This document shows, piece by piece, positions 7,111 to 14,240 of a stretch of DNA of 21,753 bases (positions within the stretch are counted from its first letter, which is position 1; each line of letters begins with the position of its first letter). Position numbers and translations under genes: made by a program. The notes beneath the pieces were generated by a model. That model was not told the origin of the DNA. It searched no databases and saw only the letters and a program-made list of their open reading frames with translations. Source of the DNA: JBNJEM01 sp051745935. GTDB taxonomy: Bacteria > Planctomycetota > Planctomycetia > Pirellulales > Pirellulaceae. The stretch spans positions 1-21,753 of the forward strand of contig JBNJEM010000053.1 of the NCBI GenBank assembly GCA_051745935.1, read 5' to 3'.

Positions 7111-8100
7111 GTGTCAAGAATACAACGCATTTTGGTCACGGGAGGCGCCGGGTTTCTGGGCTCCCACCTGTGTGAGCGGGTCGTGGAAGCGGGACACGAC
7201 GTCATTTGTCTGGACAACTTTTTCACGAGCCAGAAAAGCAATGTGGCCCATCTGTTGGGGAAACCCAACTTTGAGCTGGTCCGGCATGATATTACCATGC
7301 CGATTTGGTTGGAAGTCGATCAGATCTACAATCTGGCCTGCCCGGCGGCACCCGGACATTATCAGTACAATCCGATCAAGACCGTGAAAACTTCGGTGCT
7401 CGGCGCGACCAACGTGCTGGGAATGGCCAAGCGGTGTCGTGCGCGAGTCCTGCAGGCCTCGACCAGCGAGGTGTATGGCGATCCGGAAGTACATCCTCAG
7501 CGAGAAGATTATCGCGGTAATGTGAATCCAATCGGTCCCCGCGCCTGTTACGACGAAGGCAAACGCGCTGCTGAAACGTTGTTCATGGATTACCATCGAA
7601 TGAACGGCGTTGACGTCCGGATTGTGCGGATTTTCAATACGTACGGGCCACGGATGCACCCGTTTGATGGCCGTGTGGTCTCCAACTTCATTCGTCAAGC
7701 GTTGGCGGGCGAGGATATCACGGTTTTCGGGGACGGGGCACAAACGCGTTCCTTCTGCTACCGAGATGATTTGGTGGAAGGCATGATCCGGATGATGAAT
7801 CAAACCGAGACCATCGGCCCCGTCAACCTGGGGAACCCCGTTGAGTTTACCATTAAGCAGCTCGCTGAAATGGTCATCAACCTGACCGGCAGTCGTTCCC
7901 GAATCGTCCATGCCCCACTGCCCACCGATGATCCGGTCCGCCGCCGTCCCGATACGTCATTGGCGCAACGAGTCATCGAATGGAATCCGGCGACGGCCTT
8001 GGCGCAAGGGCTGGAGACCACCGTGCAGTGGTTTCGCACGGTCGATATTCGCCAATACCGGCCTCCCACGCCGAACTACCAATCAAACCACGACGGATAA
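7111..8100 (+). CDS. UDP-glucuronate decarboxylase (UDP-xylose synthase)
   Basis: Extended short-chain dehydrogenase/reductase expected to convert UDP-glucuronate to UDP-xylose and CO2 through a 4-keto intermediate, using bound NAD+. The product feeds cell-surface polysaccharide synthesis. The 329-residue protein shows the Rossmann motif GGAGFLG (residues 11-17) and the UXS-specific segment NLACPAAPGHYQYNPIKT. The STSEVYGDP active-site strand has S119 and E120. The YxxxK pair in CYDEGK is Y147 and K151. A late DDPVRRRPD segment carries the substrate-binding arginines. Length is typical of bacterial UXS (about 310-330). The frame extends to 7006 without family similarity. GTG at 7111 is chosen because it gives MSRIQRILVTGG, the normal N-terminus, and a G-rich GGTGGGATGGG lies just before it. 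Element B2 is inserted at the stop codon. Confidence 0.93.
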   Translation: MSRIQRILVTGGAGFLGSHLCERVVEAGHDVICLDNFFTSQKSNVAHLLGKPNFELVRHDITMPIWLEVDQIYNLACPAAPGHYQYNPIKTVKTSVLGATNVLGMAKRCRARVLQASTSEVYGDPEVHPQREDYRGNVNPIGPRACYDEGKRAAETLFMDYHRMNGVDVRIVRIFNTYGPRMHPFDGRVVSNFIRQALAGEDITVFGDGAQTRSFCYRDDLVEGMIRMMNQTETIGPVNLGNPVEFTIKQLAEMVINLTGSRSRIVHAPLPTDDPVRRRPDTSLAQRVIEWNPATALAQGLETTVQWFRTVDIRQYRPPTPNYQSNHDG

Positions 8101-8106
8101 TCAATT
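8099..8106. repeat. Target-site duplication, left copy (B2)
   Basis: AATCAATT overlaps the last two bases of the TAA stop at 8098-8100. The identical 8-mer is at 8263-8270. Confidence 0.85.
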
Positions 8107-8262
8107 CGACAGCGCCACTCGAGCCCTCGTCCGTGGGCCGAATCGCTTTGCTGGTCAAGACATACGGCGACATGGACCCCATCCAGCCTAGCCCGCCATC
8201 TGGTTCACCAACGGCGCAAGGCCGTTGGGGTCCGGCAGTTGCGCCGGAAAGTGGCGCTGTCC
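8107..8262 (-). mobile_element. Family B MITE-like element, copy B2 (short form, ~156 bp)
   Basis: Ends are GACAGCGCCACT and AGTGGCGCTGTC in inverted orientation. It is flanked by a perfect 8-bp direct duplication, AATCAATT (8099-8106 and 8263-8270), good evidence of transposition. In reverse complement it is nearly identical to B1 on both sides of a missing ~97-bp centre. It keeps the CGGCGCAA/TTGCGCCG stem. It begins immediately after the decarboxylase stop and may now act as that gene's 3' hairpin region. Confidence 0.9.
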
Positions 8263-8270
8263 AATCAATT
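8263..8270. repeat. Target-site duplication, right copy (B2)
   Basis: AATCAATT, identical to 8099-8106. Confidence 0.85.
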
Positions 8271-8468
8271 AGCACCGCTCGGTGGGTTAGTGCCGCGACC
8301 TGGTACGAAGGCCTCCGCTGGCGAGCTGGCAGCAGCAACCACTCGTCACAATCCGTGTACCCGCGGCCCGACAGGCCCGGCAATGGAACAGCGGGGTAGA
8401 AGACCCTGAAAACATGGTTGGTGCTCGGGAACGGGCTGGGGAACTGCGGGAAATCAGGATGTATCCCA

Positions 8469-8487
8469 CTCGGGACGGAATCCCGAG
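8469..8487 (-). terminator. Hairpin downstream of the VanZ-like gene
   Basis: A perfect 7-bp stem CTCGGGA/TCCCGAG with a 5-nt loop, 21 bp past the stop of the minus-strand VanZ-like gene. There is no T-tract, so it is only a candidate terminator. Confidence 0.4.
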
Positions 8488-8507
8488 CCACTCCCAAACG
8501 TCGCGTT

Positions 8508-8906
8508 TCAAGCCCCCGGTCGCCGGGCCAAACGCCACAGGGCCTCTATTGCCCAGAACAGCAGAATTCCCATCGTCGCGCCGACGACATTGGCCAACCA
8601 GTCGTAATAGTCGCCGAAGCGCCCCGGCACGAGTGTCTGGGAGAGTTCATCGATCGCGCCATAGAGTGAAGCCACCCCGAAAGTCACCAGCACGCCTTGG
8701 GGAAAGAACCGCCAACGGGTTCTCCAGGCCCAGGCGATCAGGAAAGCCAGGACCGAGTAGGCCGCGCAGTGAGCGATTTTGTCGTTGTAACGCACGGAGC
8801 CGGTGGGGAGCGTCGGGACATGCGTGGCCATGGCCAACATGATCCAGTAGGCGGCGAGCAACAGCGTTGCGAAGCGGGGCCAGGTTAGAACGCGTAATGG
8901 CATCAT
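8508..8906 (-). CDS. VanZ-like family membrane protein
   Basis: Small integral membrane protein of 132 residues with the VanZ-like (PF04892-type) pattern. After the first hydrophobic segment (residues about 7-28) comes the conserved NDKIAHCAAYSVLAF motif. A basic loop RTRWRFFPQG and a further membrane segment follow. Then comes YGAIDELSQTLVPGRFGDYYDWLANVVGA, abbreviated here by its key residues D-E-x-x-Q, R and D-x-x-x-N. The last membrane helix precedes a basic tail. Named after VanZ of glycopeptide resistance, but most family members have no known function, so resistance should not be assumed. The frame extends to 8951. The ATG at 8906 is preferred because AAGAGGT lies about 9 nt upstream and the hydrophobic N-terminus starts there. 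A candidate terminator hairpin follows at 8469-8487. Confidence 0.85.
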   Translation of the reverse strand: MMPLRVLTWPRFATLLLAAYWIMLAMATHVPTLPTGSVRYNDKIAHCAAYSVLAFLIAWAWRTRWRFFPQGVLVTFGVASLYGAIDELSQTLVPGRFGDYYDWLANVVGATMGILLFWAIEALWRLARRPGA

Positions 8907-8995
8907 GGCACGGGACCTCTTGACACTCGAAACTCGAAAGATCATATACAATAGTACAAGAACCTGAAAGGCAGTAACAATTTAGCCGTCTGAAG

Positions 8996-9099
8996 TATAT
9001 TTCAGGCGGTTGGATTTTTCCGGATGGAAAGCTGTCCGACGCAAGCCGTCCTCCCGTTGGTCGGACTCGCGGCGGAGAAAGTCATCCGCGACCGGTATA
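8996..9099 (+). repeat. Family A repeat, copy A6
   Basis: Full 104-bp copy, TATATTTCAGGCGG to CCGGTATA, about 90 bp upstream of the minus-strand VanZ-like gene. This copy has a perfect GTCCGAC/GTCGGAC stem around the TCCTCCCG region, where most copies have one mismatch. Confidence 0.9.
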
Positions 9100-9388
9100 G
9101 AATCGTAGCTTCGTGATCATAAATCCCTTATGACGTACCCCGCCAAACCGCAAGGCCAGAGTCCGCTCGCCCACGCGTTGGACCGGCAAACATCATGATG
9201 GCGGACGGCGGCCTGCACGCTATCCAAGGGCGTCTTCAAACTCTGATCGCCCCAGAAAGCCTTACTTCAATTCGCTAAAAAGTTACGACTGGCATGACAA
9301 AACTGCGGGGGTTTCTTCTCCCCCAAAGACGTTGGGGAGCGGAAGGCCCGTTTTGTTACCGGCTGTAAAAATTGGGAGTAACTGACCC
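9100..9388. other. Intergenic region before the DUF1080-like gene
   Basis: No gene seen. It contains a GGGGG/CCCCC hairpin (about 9305-9326, loop about TTTCTT) and a GGGAG at 9374-9378, which is a plausible ribosome-binding site for the ATG at 9389. Confidence 0.4.
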
Positions 9389-10159
9389 ATGGTATCGCGT
9401 CCTGCCGTAACGGCGGTGGAGTGCCCGGATGCTTTTGAATCATCGACCGTGTTTCCGACAATTGTGTACGCCAACTCGGTTTCCAGACTGCTGCTTTGCG
9501 GCCTGGGGGTCGTGTTGGCATGCCTGGGAAGCCCCTCCGCCGCCGAGGCCCAAGACAAACCGGCTGATTCGAAGCCCGCGGAAACAGACAAATCGGCGTG
9601 GAAGCCATTGTTTGATGGAAAAACTCTGAAAGATTGGGAAATCACTGATTTCGGAGGCGAAGGTGAAGTCGTGGTGAAGGACGGCGTCATCGAGATGGGA
9701 ATGGGAAGTCCGCTCACCGGGATCACCTATCTGGGGAAAATCCCAACATGCGATTACGAGGTTCGCGTGGAAGCCATGCGAATCGAGGGCATCGATTTCT
9801 TCAGTACCGTGACGTTTCCAGTCAACGATTCGTTCTGCAGTCTCGTGGTAGGGGGGTGGGCCGGGCCTGTCGTGGGTATTTCCTGTGTCGATTCGTTTGA
9901 CGCATCCGAGAACGAGACCACTACGTACCACAAGCTCGAGTCGAAGAAATGGTATCGCGTCCGGATTCGTGTTCGGAAAAACCGGATTCAAGCCTGGATT
10001 GATGACAAAGAAGTGGTCGATCTGGAAACGGCCGGACGTAAGCTTTCCACACGCGCGGAAGTATCGCTTAACGAACCCTTTGGCCTTGCCTGTTATCAGA
10101 CCCGGGCGGGGATCCGCAAGATCGAATTGCGGAAACTGCCGCGGAAGTCAACCCGGTAG
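9389..10159 (+). CDS. Secreted DUF1080 / 3-keto-disaccharide hydrolase-like protein
   Basis: Exported protein of up to 256 residues. After the export signal and a short linker comes SAWKPLFDGKTLKDWEITDF, the characteristic opening of the DUF1080 (PF06439) concanavalin-like domain. It continues with GEGEVVVKDGVIEMGMG, YEVRVEAMRIEG, a KKWYRVRIRVRKNRIQAWID strand pair and a GLACYQTRAGIRKIELR end. This family is very expanded in planctomycetes and includes 3-keto-disaccharide hydrolases acting on sugars; the substrate here is unknown. The N-terminus is uncertain. ATG 9389 has a GGGAG about 10 nt upstream but gives about 30 residues before the hydrophobic core. GTG 9464 would give a standard signal peptide (SRLLLCGLGVVLACLG, cleavage near AEA-Q) but has no visible ribosome-binding site. 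VLAC could also be a lipobox. It may be co-transcribed with tadA 51 bp downstream. Confidence 0.75.
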   Translation: MVSRPAVTAVECPDAFESSTVFPTIVYANSVSRLLLCGLGVVLACLGSPSAAEAQDKPADSKPAETDKSAWKPLFDGKTLKDWEITDFGGEGEVVVKDGVIEMGMGSPLTGITYLGKIPTCDYEVRVEAMRIEGIDFFSTVTFPVNDSFCSLVVGGWAGPVVGISCVDSFDASENETTTYHKLESKKWYRVRIRVRKNRIQAWIDDKEVVDLETAGRKLSTRAEVSLNEPFGLACYQTRAGIRKIELRKLPRKSTR

Positions 10160-10210
10160 TGCTTCTGTCGGCTTTTGCTCAATCGATTCAAACTGGCCCC
10201 ATGTGACCTT

Positions 10211-10708
10211 ATGATTTCTCCCCCTACGCCTTCTTCCATGTTCGAAGGGATGCATGAGCAGTTCATGCGGGCGGCGCTGGGCGAGGCCGAAGCGGCCCTC
10301 GCGGAGGAAGAAGTGCCGGTGGGAGTGATCATCGTGCATCAAGAGCGGATTATCGGGGCGGCCCACAACCAGCGAGAACAGCTTCATGATCCCACCGCGC
10401 ACGCCGAGATGATTGCGATTACCCAGGCATCAGAGGCGTTGCAGGACTGGCGGCTCGCCGAGTGTACGCTGTATGTTACCCTGGAGCCCTGCCCGATGTG
10501 CGCGGGGGCCATTCTCCAAGCCCGCATTCCCACGGTGGTTTACGGCGCCACGGACGCCAAAGCCGGCGCCGTGAATTCCCTTTACAGCCTCCTGGACGAC
10601 GGGCGTTTGAATCACCGGTGCAATGTCATCGGTGGGGTCCTGGCGCCATCATGTGGACAAATCTTGACGGAGTTCTTTCGGCGACAACGGGATGCCGGCA
10701 AAAAGTGA
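10211..10708 (+). CDS. tadA: tRNA-specific adenosine deaminase (A34 to inosine)
   Basis: Zinc-dependent deaminase expected to convert the wobble adenosine of tRNA-Arg(ACG) to inosine, an essential decoding step. The 165-residue protein has the CDA-fold signature. HAE at residues 64-66 supplies the zinc ligand and the proton-shuttling glutamate. PCPMC supplies C94 and C97. The TadA-type NQRE and DAKAGAVNSL segments and the NHRCNVIGGVL end are also present. Together these distinguish it from cytidine and guanine deaminases. The frame is open to a TTG at 10175; the ATG at 10211 is preferred, with ATGs at 10238 and 10247 also possible. It should not be confused with the Tad pilus ATPase, which shares the name tadA. 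A GC-rich hairpin follows the stop. Confidence 0.93.
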   Translation: MISPPTPSSMFEGMHEQFMRAALGEAEAALAEEEVPVGVIIVHQERIIGAAHNQREQLHDPTAHAEMIAITQASEALQDWRLAECTLYVTLEPCPMCAGAILQARIPTVVYGATDAKAGAVNSLYSLLDDGRLNHRCNVIGGVLAPSCGQILTEFFRRQRDAGKK

Positions 10709-10711
10709 TCT

Positions 10712-10736
10712 CCCCCGCGGGCTCGGTCCACGGGGG
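10712..10736 (+). terminator. GC-rich hairpin after tadA
   Basis: CCCCCG pairs with CGGGGG, then continues past one mismatch through GGG/TCC to a CTCGG loop. It begins 4 nt after the tadA stop, between two convergent genes. No T-tract follows, so termination is inferred from position and stem strength. Confidence 0.45.
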
Positions 10737-10903
10737 CACTGCCGGCCGTCTGTTTGCTTTGGCCGCCCCCACGATGGGCAGCCATGGAGCCGAGCCTTTC
10801 CAGACTGACGCCGGTTGGCGGAGTATTCGGCCGGGTTTCGCCAGCTTCACGACTGTCAGGTTGGAAAACCTGACGGACGCCAATCGGCCAGACGGTTCCC
10901 TCG
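10737..10903. other. Convergent intergenic region
   Basis: Short gap between tadA and the minus-strand coiled-coil gene. Nothing beyond the hairpin at 10712-10736 is supported. Confidence 0.4.
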
Positions 10904-11632
10904 CTAGTTGGTCGGCGCATCATCGGACGGGGCGTTGCCGGCTTCAACCAGCTTCACTTCCTTGTTTGGTAACGCCGTGGCTTGCTTCGCTTTGGCATCC
11001 ATGTCTTCGTCTTCGTCTTCGTCTTTCGCCGGTGGCTTGTTTTTCTTTGCCGGAGTGCTTGCATCGGACGCGGTCTTCTCCGTTTCGTCCTCCTCAACCG
11101 CTTTTTCAACCTCACGTGAGATTTGAGCGGGTACCTTGGCGATTTCCTCCTCCACCGTACTGCGCAGTGCCTGCGATTCTTCGGCGAATTCCTCGGTCAG
11201 TCGTGCAATTTCCTCGTCCGTCTGCTCCTTGAGTTTCTCTGCTTCCGCCGCGACAAGCTCTTGCGCCTGCTTCTCTAAATCCGCCACGTGCTCTTGGACC
11301 TCCTTTTCCAAGCGTTTGGCTTCAGCGGCGACCTGGTCCGAAGTCTTTTGTCGCAATTCAGTCAACGCCTGCTCGACATCCTTCTCAAGCTTCTCGGCCT
11401 GCTGCTTGACCTGATCTTCGGCAGTCGCCTTGAGTTTTTGGGTTACGGCCTCCATTTCCTCCGCCAAGTCCTTGTCCAGCTTGTGTTCCAGCTCGTATAC
11501 CAGTTCGGCCTTCAACTGAGCTCTGCGGCACGCCCGTCGGCGACGTGCAAAGCCGAACAAGCCGGCACTTACGGTATCCACGGTCAACAACGAGAGTAAC
11601 AGCCCTATGGCCAGCCAATGATAACGCAACAT
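10904..11632 (-). CDS. Exported coiled-coil protein of unknown function
   Basis: A 242-residue protein with a short Sec-like signal peptide (residues 1-23, LLLSLLTVDTVSA then GLFG) and a basic patch FARRRRACRRAQLK. A long charged heptad-rich region of about 150 residues follows, rich in E, K, A and Q, which I read as an extended coiled coil. Repeating segments such as EKLEKDVEQAL, KRLEKEVQEHV and EKLKEQTDEEI recur at about 30-residue intervals, as in apolipoprotein-like helix repeats. The C-terminal quarter is disordered, with a KDEDEDEDMD acidic run coded by a GTCTTC-type repeat (about 11001-11027). The ATG at 11632 is chosen because GAAGGAG lies just upstream and the signal peptide starts there; the 55 codons back to 11797 are rejected. 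The role is unknown. A periplasmic or envelope-spanning spacer is an inference. Confidence 0.75.
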   Translation of the reverse strand: MLRYHWLAIGLLLSLLTVDTVSAGLFGFARRRRACRRAQLKAELVYELEHKLDKDLAEEMEAVTQKLKATAEDQVKQQAEKLEKDVEQALTELRQKTSDQVAAEAKRLEKEVQEHVADLEKQAQELVAAEAEKLKEQTDEEIARLTEEFAEESQALRSTVEEEIAKVPAQISREVEKAVEEDETEKTASDASTPAKKNKPPAKDEDEDEDMDAKAKQATALPNKEVKLVEAGNAPSDDAPTN

Positions 11633-11724
11633 AATAGACTCTCCTTCAAGCAAGGAAACGGTAGGACTTCGGGCCAGCTTCGGATCCGCGGCATGGACGC
11701 TCACCGATCCTTTCGGATCCGCCT

Positions 11725-11907
11725 TCAGCGATGCCATGCCGTGATGCGGGAGGCGACGCCCACTTGTTGTTCCCAGGATGGACGGGACTTGCTCCACACG
11801 TAAGCGACGTGCCCCCGGTTCGGAGGCGGTTTGGGCGTGCTTGTGGCAGGGTCGCCCTTCGGTTCCGCGCCAAACTCCTCGGATCCAATCATCACTATTT
11901 TGCCCAT
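11725..11907 (-). CDS. Possible 60-residue protein
   Basis: A small ORF starting MGKIVMIGSEEFGAEPKGDP, passing through a Pro/Lys-rich TPKPPPNRGHVAY and ending WEQQVGVASRITAWHR. Composition and codon choice look like a real gene rather than a shadow: mixed hydrophobic and charged residues, no runs, and normal G/C-ending codons. There is no clear ribosome-binding site. It lies about 90 bp upstream of the coiled-coil gene on the same strand, so the two could share a transcript. I do not recognise the family. Without a homology search it remains a moderate-confidence call. Confidence 0.4.
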   Translation of the reverse strand: MGKIVMIGSEEFGAEPKGDPATSTPKPPPNRGHVAYVWSKSRPSWEQQVGVASRITAWHR

Positions 11908-12367
11908 TCTAACACGAGCTTTGTCGCAAAAGCAAGGATTCGTGCTGCATTCCGGTGATCCGGCGTCTGTCCGGCAACGGTGAGCACACGGCTTGCCCGT
12001 CCCGTGCACCGTGGCAGCGCGCACTCAGACGTGTGGGGACTGATCGCGTGAAACAGCACCGGTTACGCAGCCGTTAAAGTTCTCCGAAGTTGACAGGTTC
12101 TTTTAATTGTCAATACCGTTGCGACCGACAACCATGGTAAGCATCACTGCGTGTCCCTTCCGCCTGCGAGTGTGTTCGTGGCGCCAGGCGGATCGCTGGG
12201 GACAAGGCGACCGATACACTCATCTGCGAGAATTGGGAAACATGTCGAAGTTCTCAGGCAACGTAGCACGTCATGCCGCGACGTGGGCAACCTTGTACCC
12301 CGGTCGGGTAGCCGTGACACAAGGCGCGACGGGACGTACCCCATCCCGAGGCGGCGGTTTATCCGGG
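11908..12367. other. Intergenic region upstream of the BBP7 gene
   Basis: No gene supported. The only notable item is an inverted pair TTGACA (12090-12095) and TGTCAA (12108-12113) separated by 12 nt in an AT-richer patch, which could be an operator or part of a promoter. It is about 255 bp from the chosen start. The barrel ORF is open upstream to 12107, but those codons precede the signal peptide and look non-coding. Confidence 0.35.
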
Positions 12368-13699
12368 ATGTGCCGGAAAACATTTGTGTCATTTGTGCTC
12401 GCGTCGAGTATATTGCTGTTCATTGCCCCCGTCTTTGGGGCTCAATTCCGCACGTCCGTGCGGGGCGAATCCCTGGTTCGCTCCACCAGCTATCAACAGC
12501 CGGGGGAGGCAATCGTTGTTCCCCGTGAGTATCGTCCCGAGGCGGAAGTGTGTGACACGCTGCCGACGGGCGCCGCCCATGGGGGCTTCGAGCCGCCGGG
12601 AGCCTATGGGGTTGGCGGCGTTTGCCCCCCGAGTGCGGGCTGGACCTACTGGGGATCCCTCGAATTTCTGTTGTGGTGGCGCGAGAGCCAGGATCTGCCT
12701 CCACTGGTCACTTCGGGCCCGAGCGGCAGGGGGGCAGCGAGTTCCGGCGTATTGGGGGTGTCCGGGACCGAGCTTCTGTACCCTCGGGAGCCCCAATTGG
12801 GGGGCGCTCGCCCGGGAGGACGGCTCTCGCTGGGGGCCTGGTTTGATCCTTGCCAATTTGGCGGCGTGGGAACACGTTTATTTGCGTTAGGCGAAAGCAC
12901 ATCGTATTACGAGCAGGACAGCAGCGTGGTCCCCGTGCTGGCTCGTCCCTTTTTCAACGTCGACATCGGCGAGGAAGACGCGTTGCAGGTGGCGTATCCA
13001 GGCTCCACCACGGGGTCTATTTCCATCGGCAATACGTCCCAAGTCAGTGGTGGCGACGTGTTCTACCGGCGGATGGTCTTTGAGAGCACTCGGCGTCGTC
13101 TTGATCTAATCCTAGGCTATCAGTTTGCAAGGATTGATACGGATCTGTCAATCATGAGCCAACAGAGATTCGTGGAATCAGGCGGCACGCAGCAGCAGGG
13201 CACGGAGATCTGGCTGTCTGATTCATTTGACACTAGAAACTCCTACCATGCTGGAGAAATTGGCTTATGGGGGGCCTACGACCACGGGCCGGTTACCTGG
13301 AGTCTCCTGGCCAAAGTGGGGTTGGGCAGCATGAATCAGCGGACCGAGATTGCTGGCGAGACGATCACGTCCGTGCCGGGCTTGGCGCCTGCCGTCACCA
13401 ATCAGGGGCTACTAGCCCTGGAAAGCAACAGTGGCGTCTTCAAACGGAATGTCTTCGCGGTGTCACCGGAAGTTGCCTTGAACGGGACATATCATTTGAA
13501 CGGCTGGATTGACCTGATCTTCGGTTACTCCTTCATCTACTGGAACAACGTGGTCCAACCGGAGAGCCAGATCGACAGGTTCGTGAATCCGACACAGATA
13601 ACGGGCCAGTTGGAGGGGGTGGCCCGGCCCGCTTTTCCCGACAGCGACACGGGCTATTTCGTGCAGGGCGTGAATGCTGGCATCCAATGCGAATGGTAA
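12368..13699 (+). CDS. BBP7-family outer-membrane beta-barrel protein
   Basis: A 443-residue exported protein. The signal peptide starts MCRKTFVSFVLASSILL, with cleavage around VFGA-Q near residue 25. A linker leads to the BBP7 (PF07585, planctomycete barrel) hallmark GWTYWGSLEFLLWW, followed by GRLSLGAWFDPCQFGGVG. Alternating amphipathic strands continue: RRLDLILGYQFARID, HAGEIGLWGAYDHG, WSLLAKVGLGSMNQR, NVFAVSPEVALNGTYHL, WIDLIFGYSFIYWNNVV. It ends GVNAGIQCEW, with a terminal aromatic residue as expected for barrel insertion. This family is abundant in planctomycetes and its cargo or function is unknown. The ATG at 12368 is chosen because it starts the signal peptide; 87 in-frame upstream codons have no matching character. 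No operon partner is evident. Confidence 0.88.
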   Translation: MCRKTFVSFVLASSILLFIAPVFGAQFRTSVRGESLVRSTSYQQPGEAIVVPREYRPEAEVCDTLPTGAAHGGFEPPGAYGVGGVCPPSAGWTYWGSLEFLLWWRESQDLPPLVTSGPSGRGAASSGVLGVSGTELLYPREPQLGGARPGGRLSLGAWFDPCQFGGVGTRLFALGESTSYYEQDSSVVPVLARPFFNVDIGEEDALQVAYPGSTTGSISIGNTSQVSGGDVFYRRMVFESTRRRLDLILGYQFARIDTDLSIMSQQRFVESGGTQQQGTEIWLSDSFDTRNSYHAGEIGLWGAYDHGPVTWSLLAKVGLGSMNQRTEIAGETITSVPGLAPAVTNQGLLALESNSGVFKRNVFAVSPEVALNGTYHLNGWIDLIFGYSFIYWNNVVQPESQIDRFVNPTQITGQLEGVARPAFPDSDTGYFVQGVNAGIQCEW

Positions 13700-13828
13700 T
13701 GCGAGCCGGTTGCGTTGCAGTCGCCGGTAACGCCGACCAAGCTTGGTAATGCGGATTCTTCTTGCATTTCGCCTTTGGAATTCTTATCCTGAATTTCAGC
13801 CGTCGTGCGGCCGTGGGTTGGAATCATC

Positions 13829-14082
13829 GTAACCGTTCACGGGCAAGAGACTGATATCCGCGGAGGTTCGCACTGCCGTTGCGCGTCTTGAAGGAAGGCT
13901 TTTCAAGGTGCAAACGCCACGGGTTTGTCCCGGTGGTTCGCTACGTTCCACGCTACCGACGGCCAGGAACGGATGTTTCCGAGCGGTTTGTAGCGGCGAG
14001 CGTGAACCACGGCGGGGCACGCCGGTGGCATCGATGCGGGTTGCCGTGTCCAGGCCGTGTAGCGGCACCCGTGAAGGGCTAC
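13829..14082 (-). mobile_element. Family C MITE-like element, copy C2 (~254 bp)
   Basis: Inverted relative to C1: it starts GTAACCGTTCACGGG and ends GTGAAGGGCTAC. Flanks GAATCATC (13821-13828) and GAATCTTC (14083-14090) match at seven of eight bases, supporting an 8-bp target duplication. The internal CCACGGG hairpin is present but bulged, and its partner has decayed, so this copy is older than C1. It lies between the BBP7 gene and pilT. Confidence 0.8.
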
Positions 14083-14106
14083 GAATCTTCCGATTTGAGA
14101 GACCCC

Positions 14107-14145
14107 CCCACATGGGCGCTTCGCCCGTGGGTCGGACTTGCGGCG
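14107..14145 (+). repeat. Hairpin and truncated family A-like fragment
   Basis: A stem GGGCG/CGCCC with outer CCCA/TGGG is followed by GTCGGACTTGCGGCG, which matches the family A core. Only about 15-20 bp of family A is recognisable, so this is either a remnant or a chance match. Confidence 0.35.
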
Positions 14146-14158
14146 AAACATTCCTTGG

Positions 14159-14200
14159 GCGATACGTGTTGTGCGATACGTGTTGTGCGATACGTATAGG
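14159..14200 (+). repeat. 3 x 14-bp tandem repeat upstream of pilT
   Basis: GCGATACGTGTTGT occurs twice and then GCGATACGTATAGG, all in phase at 14 bp. The array ends 40 bp before the pilT start, a position suited to a regulatory binding array or promoter. Confidence 0.8.
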
Positions 14201-14240
14201 CCCTGGCCACGCAAACGAATACAAAAGGGAGGTGCGGGCG

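Noticed and set aside
8508..8906. VanZ-like protein as a glycopeptide-resistance gene
   Set aside because: No vanHAX or vanRS neighbours are present, and most VanZ-like proteins have no link to resistance.
12107..12367. Upstream extension of the BBP7 protein
   Set aside because: It would bury the clear signal peptide 87 residues inside the protein.
13908..14240. Upstream extension of PilT
   Set aside because: It reads through element C2 and the 14-bp array. The strong Shine-Dalgarno site before 14241 fixes the start.
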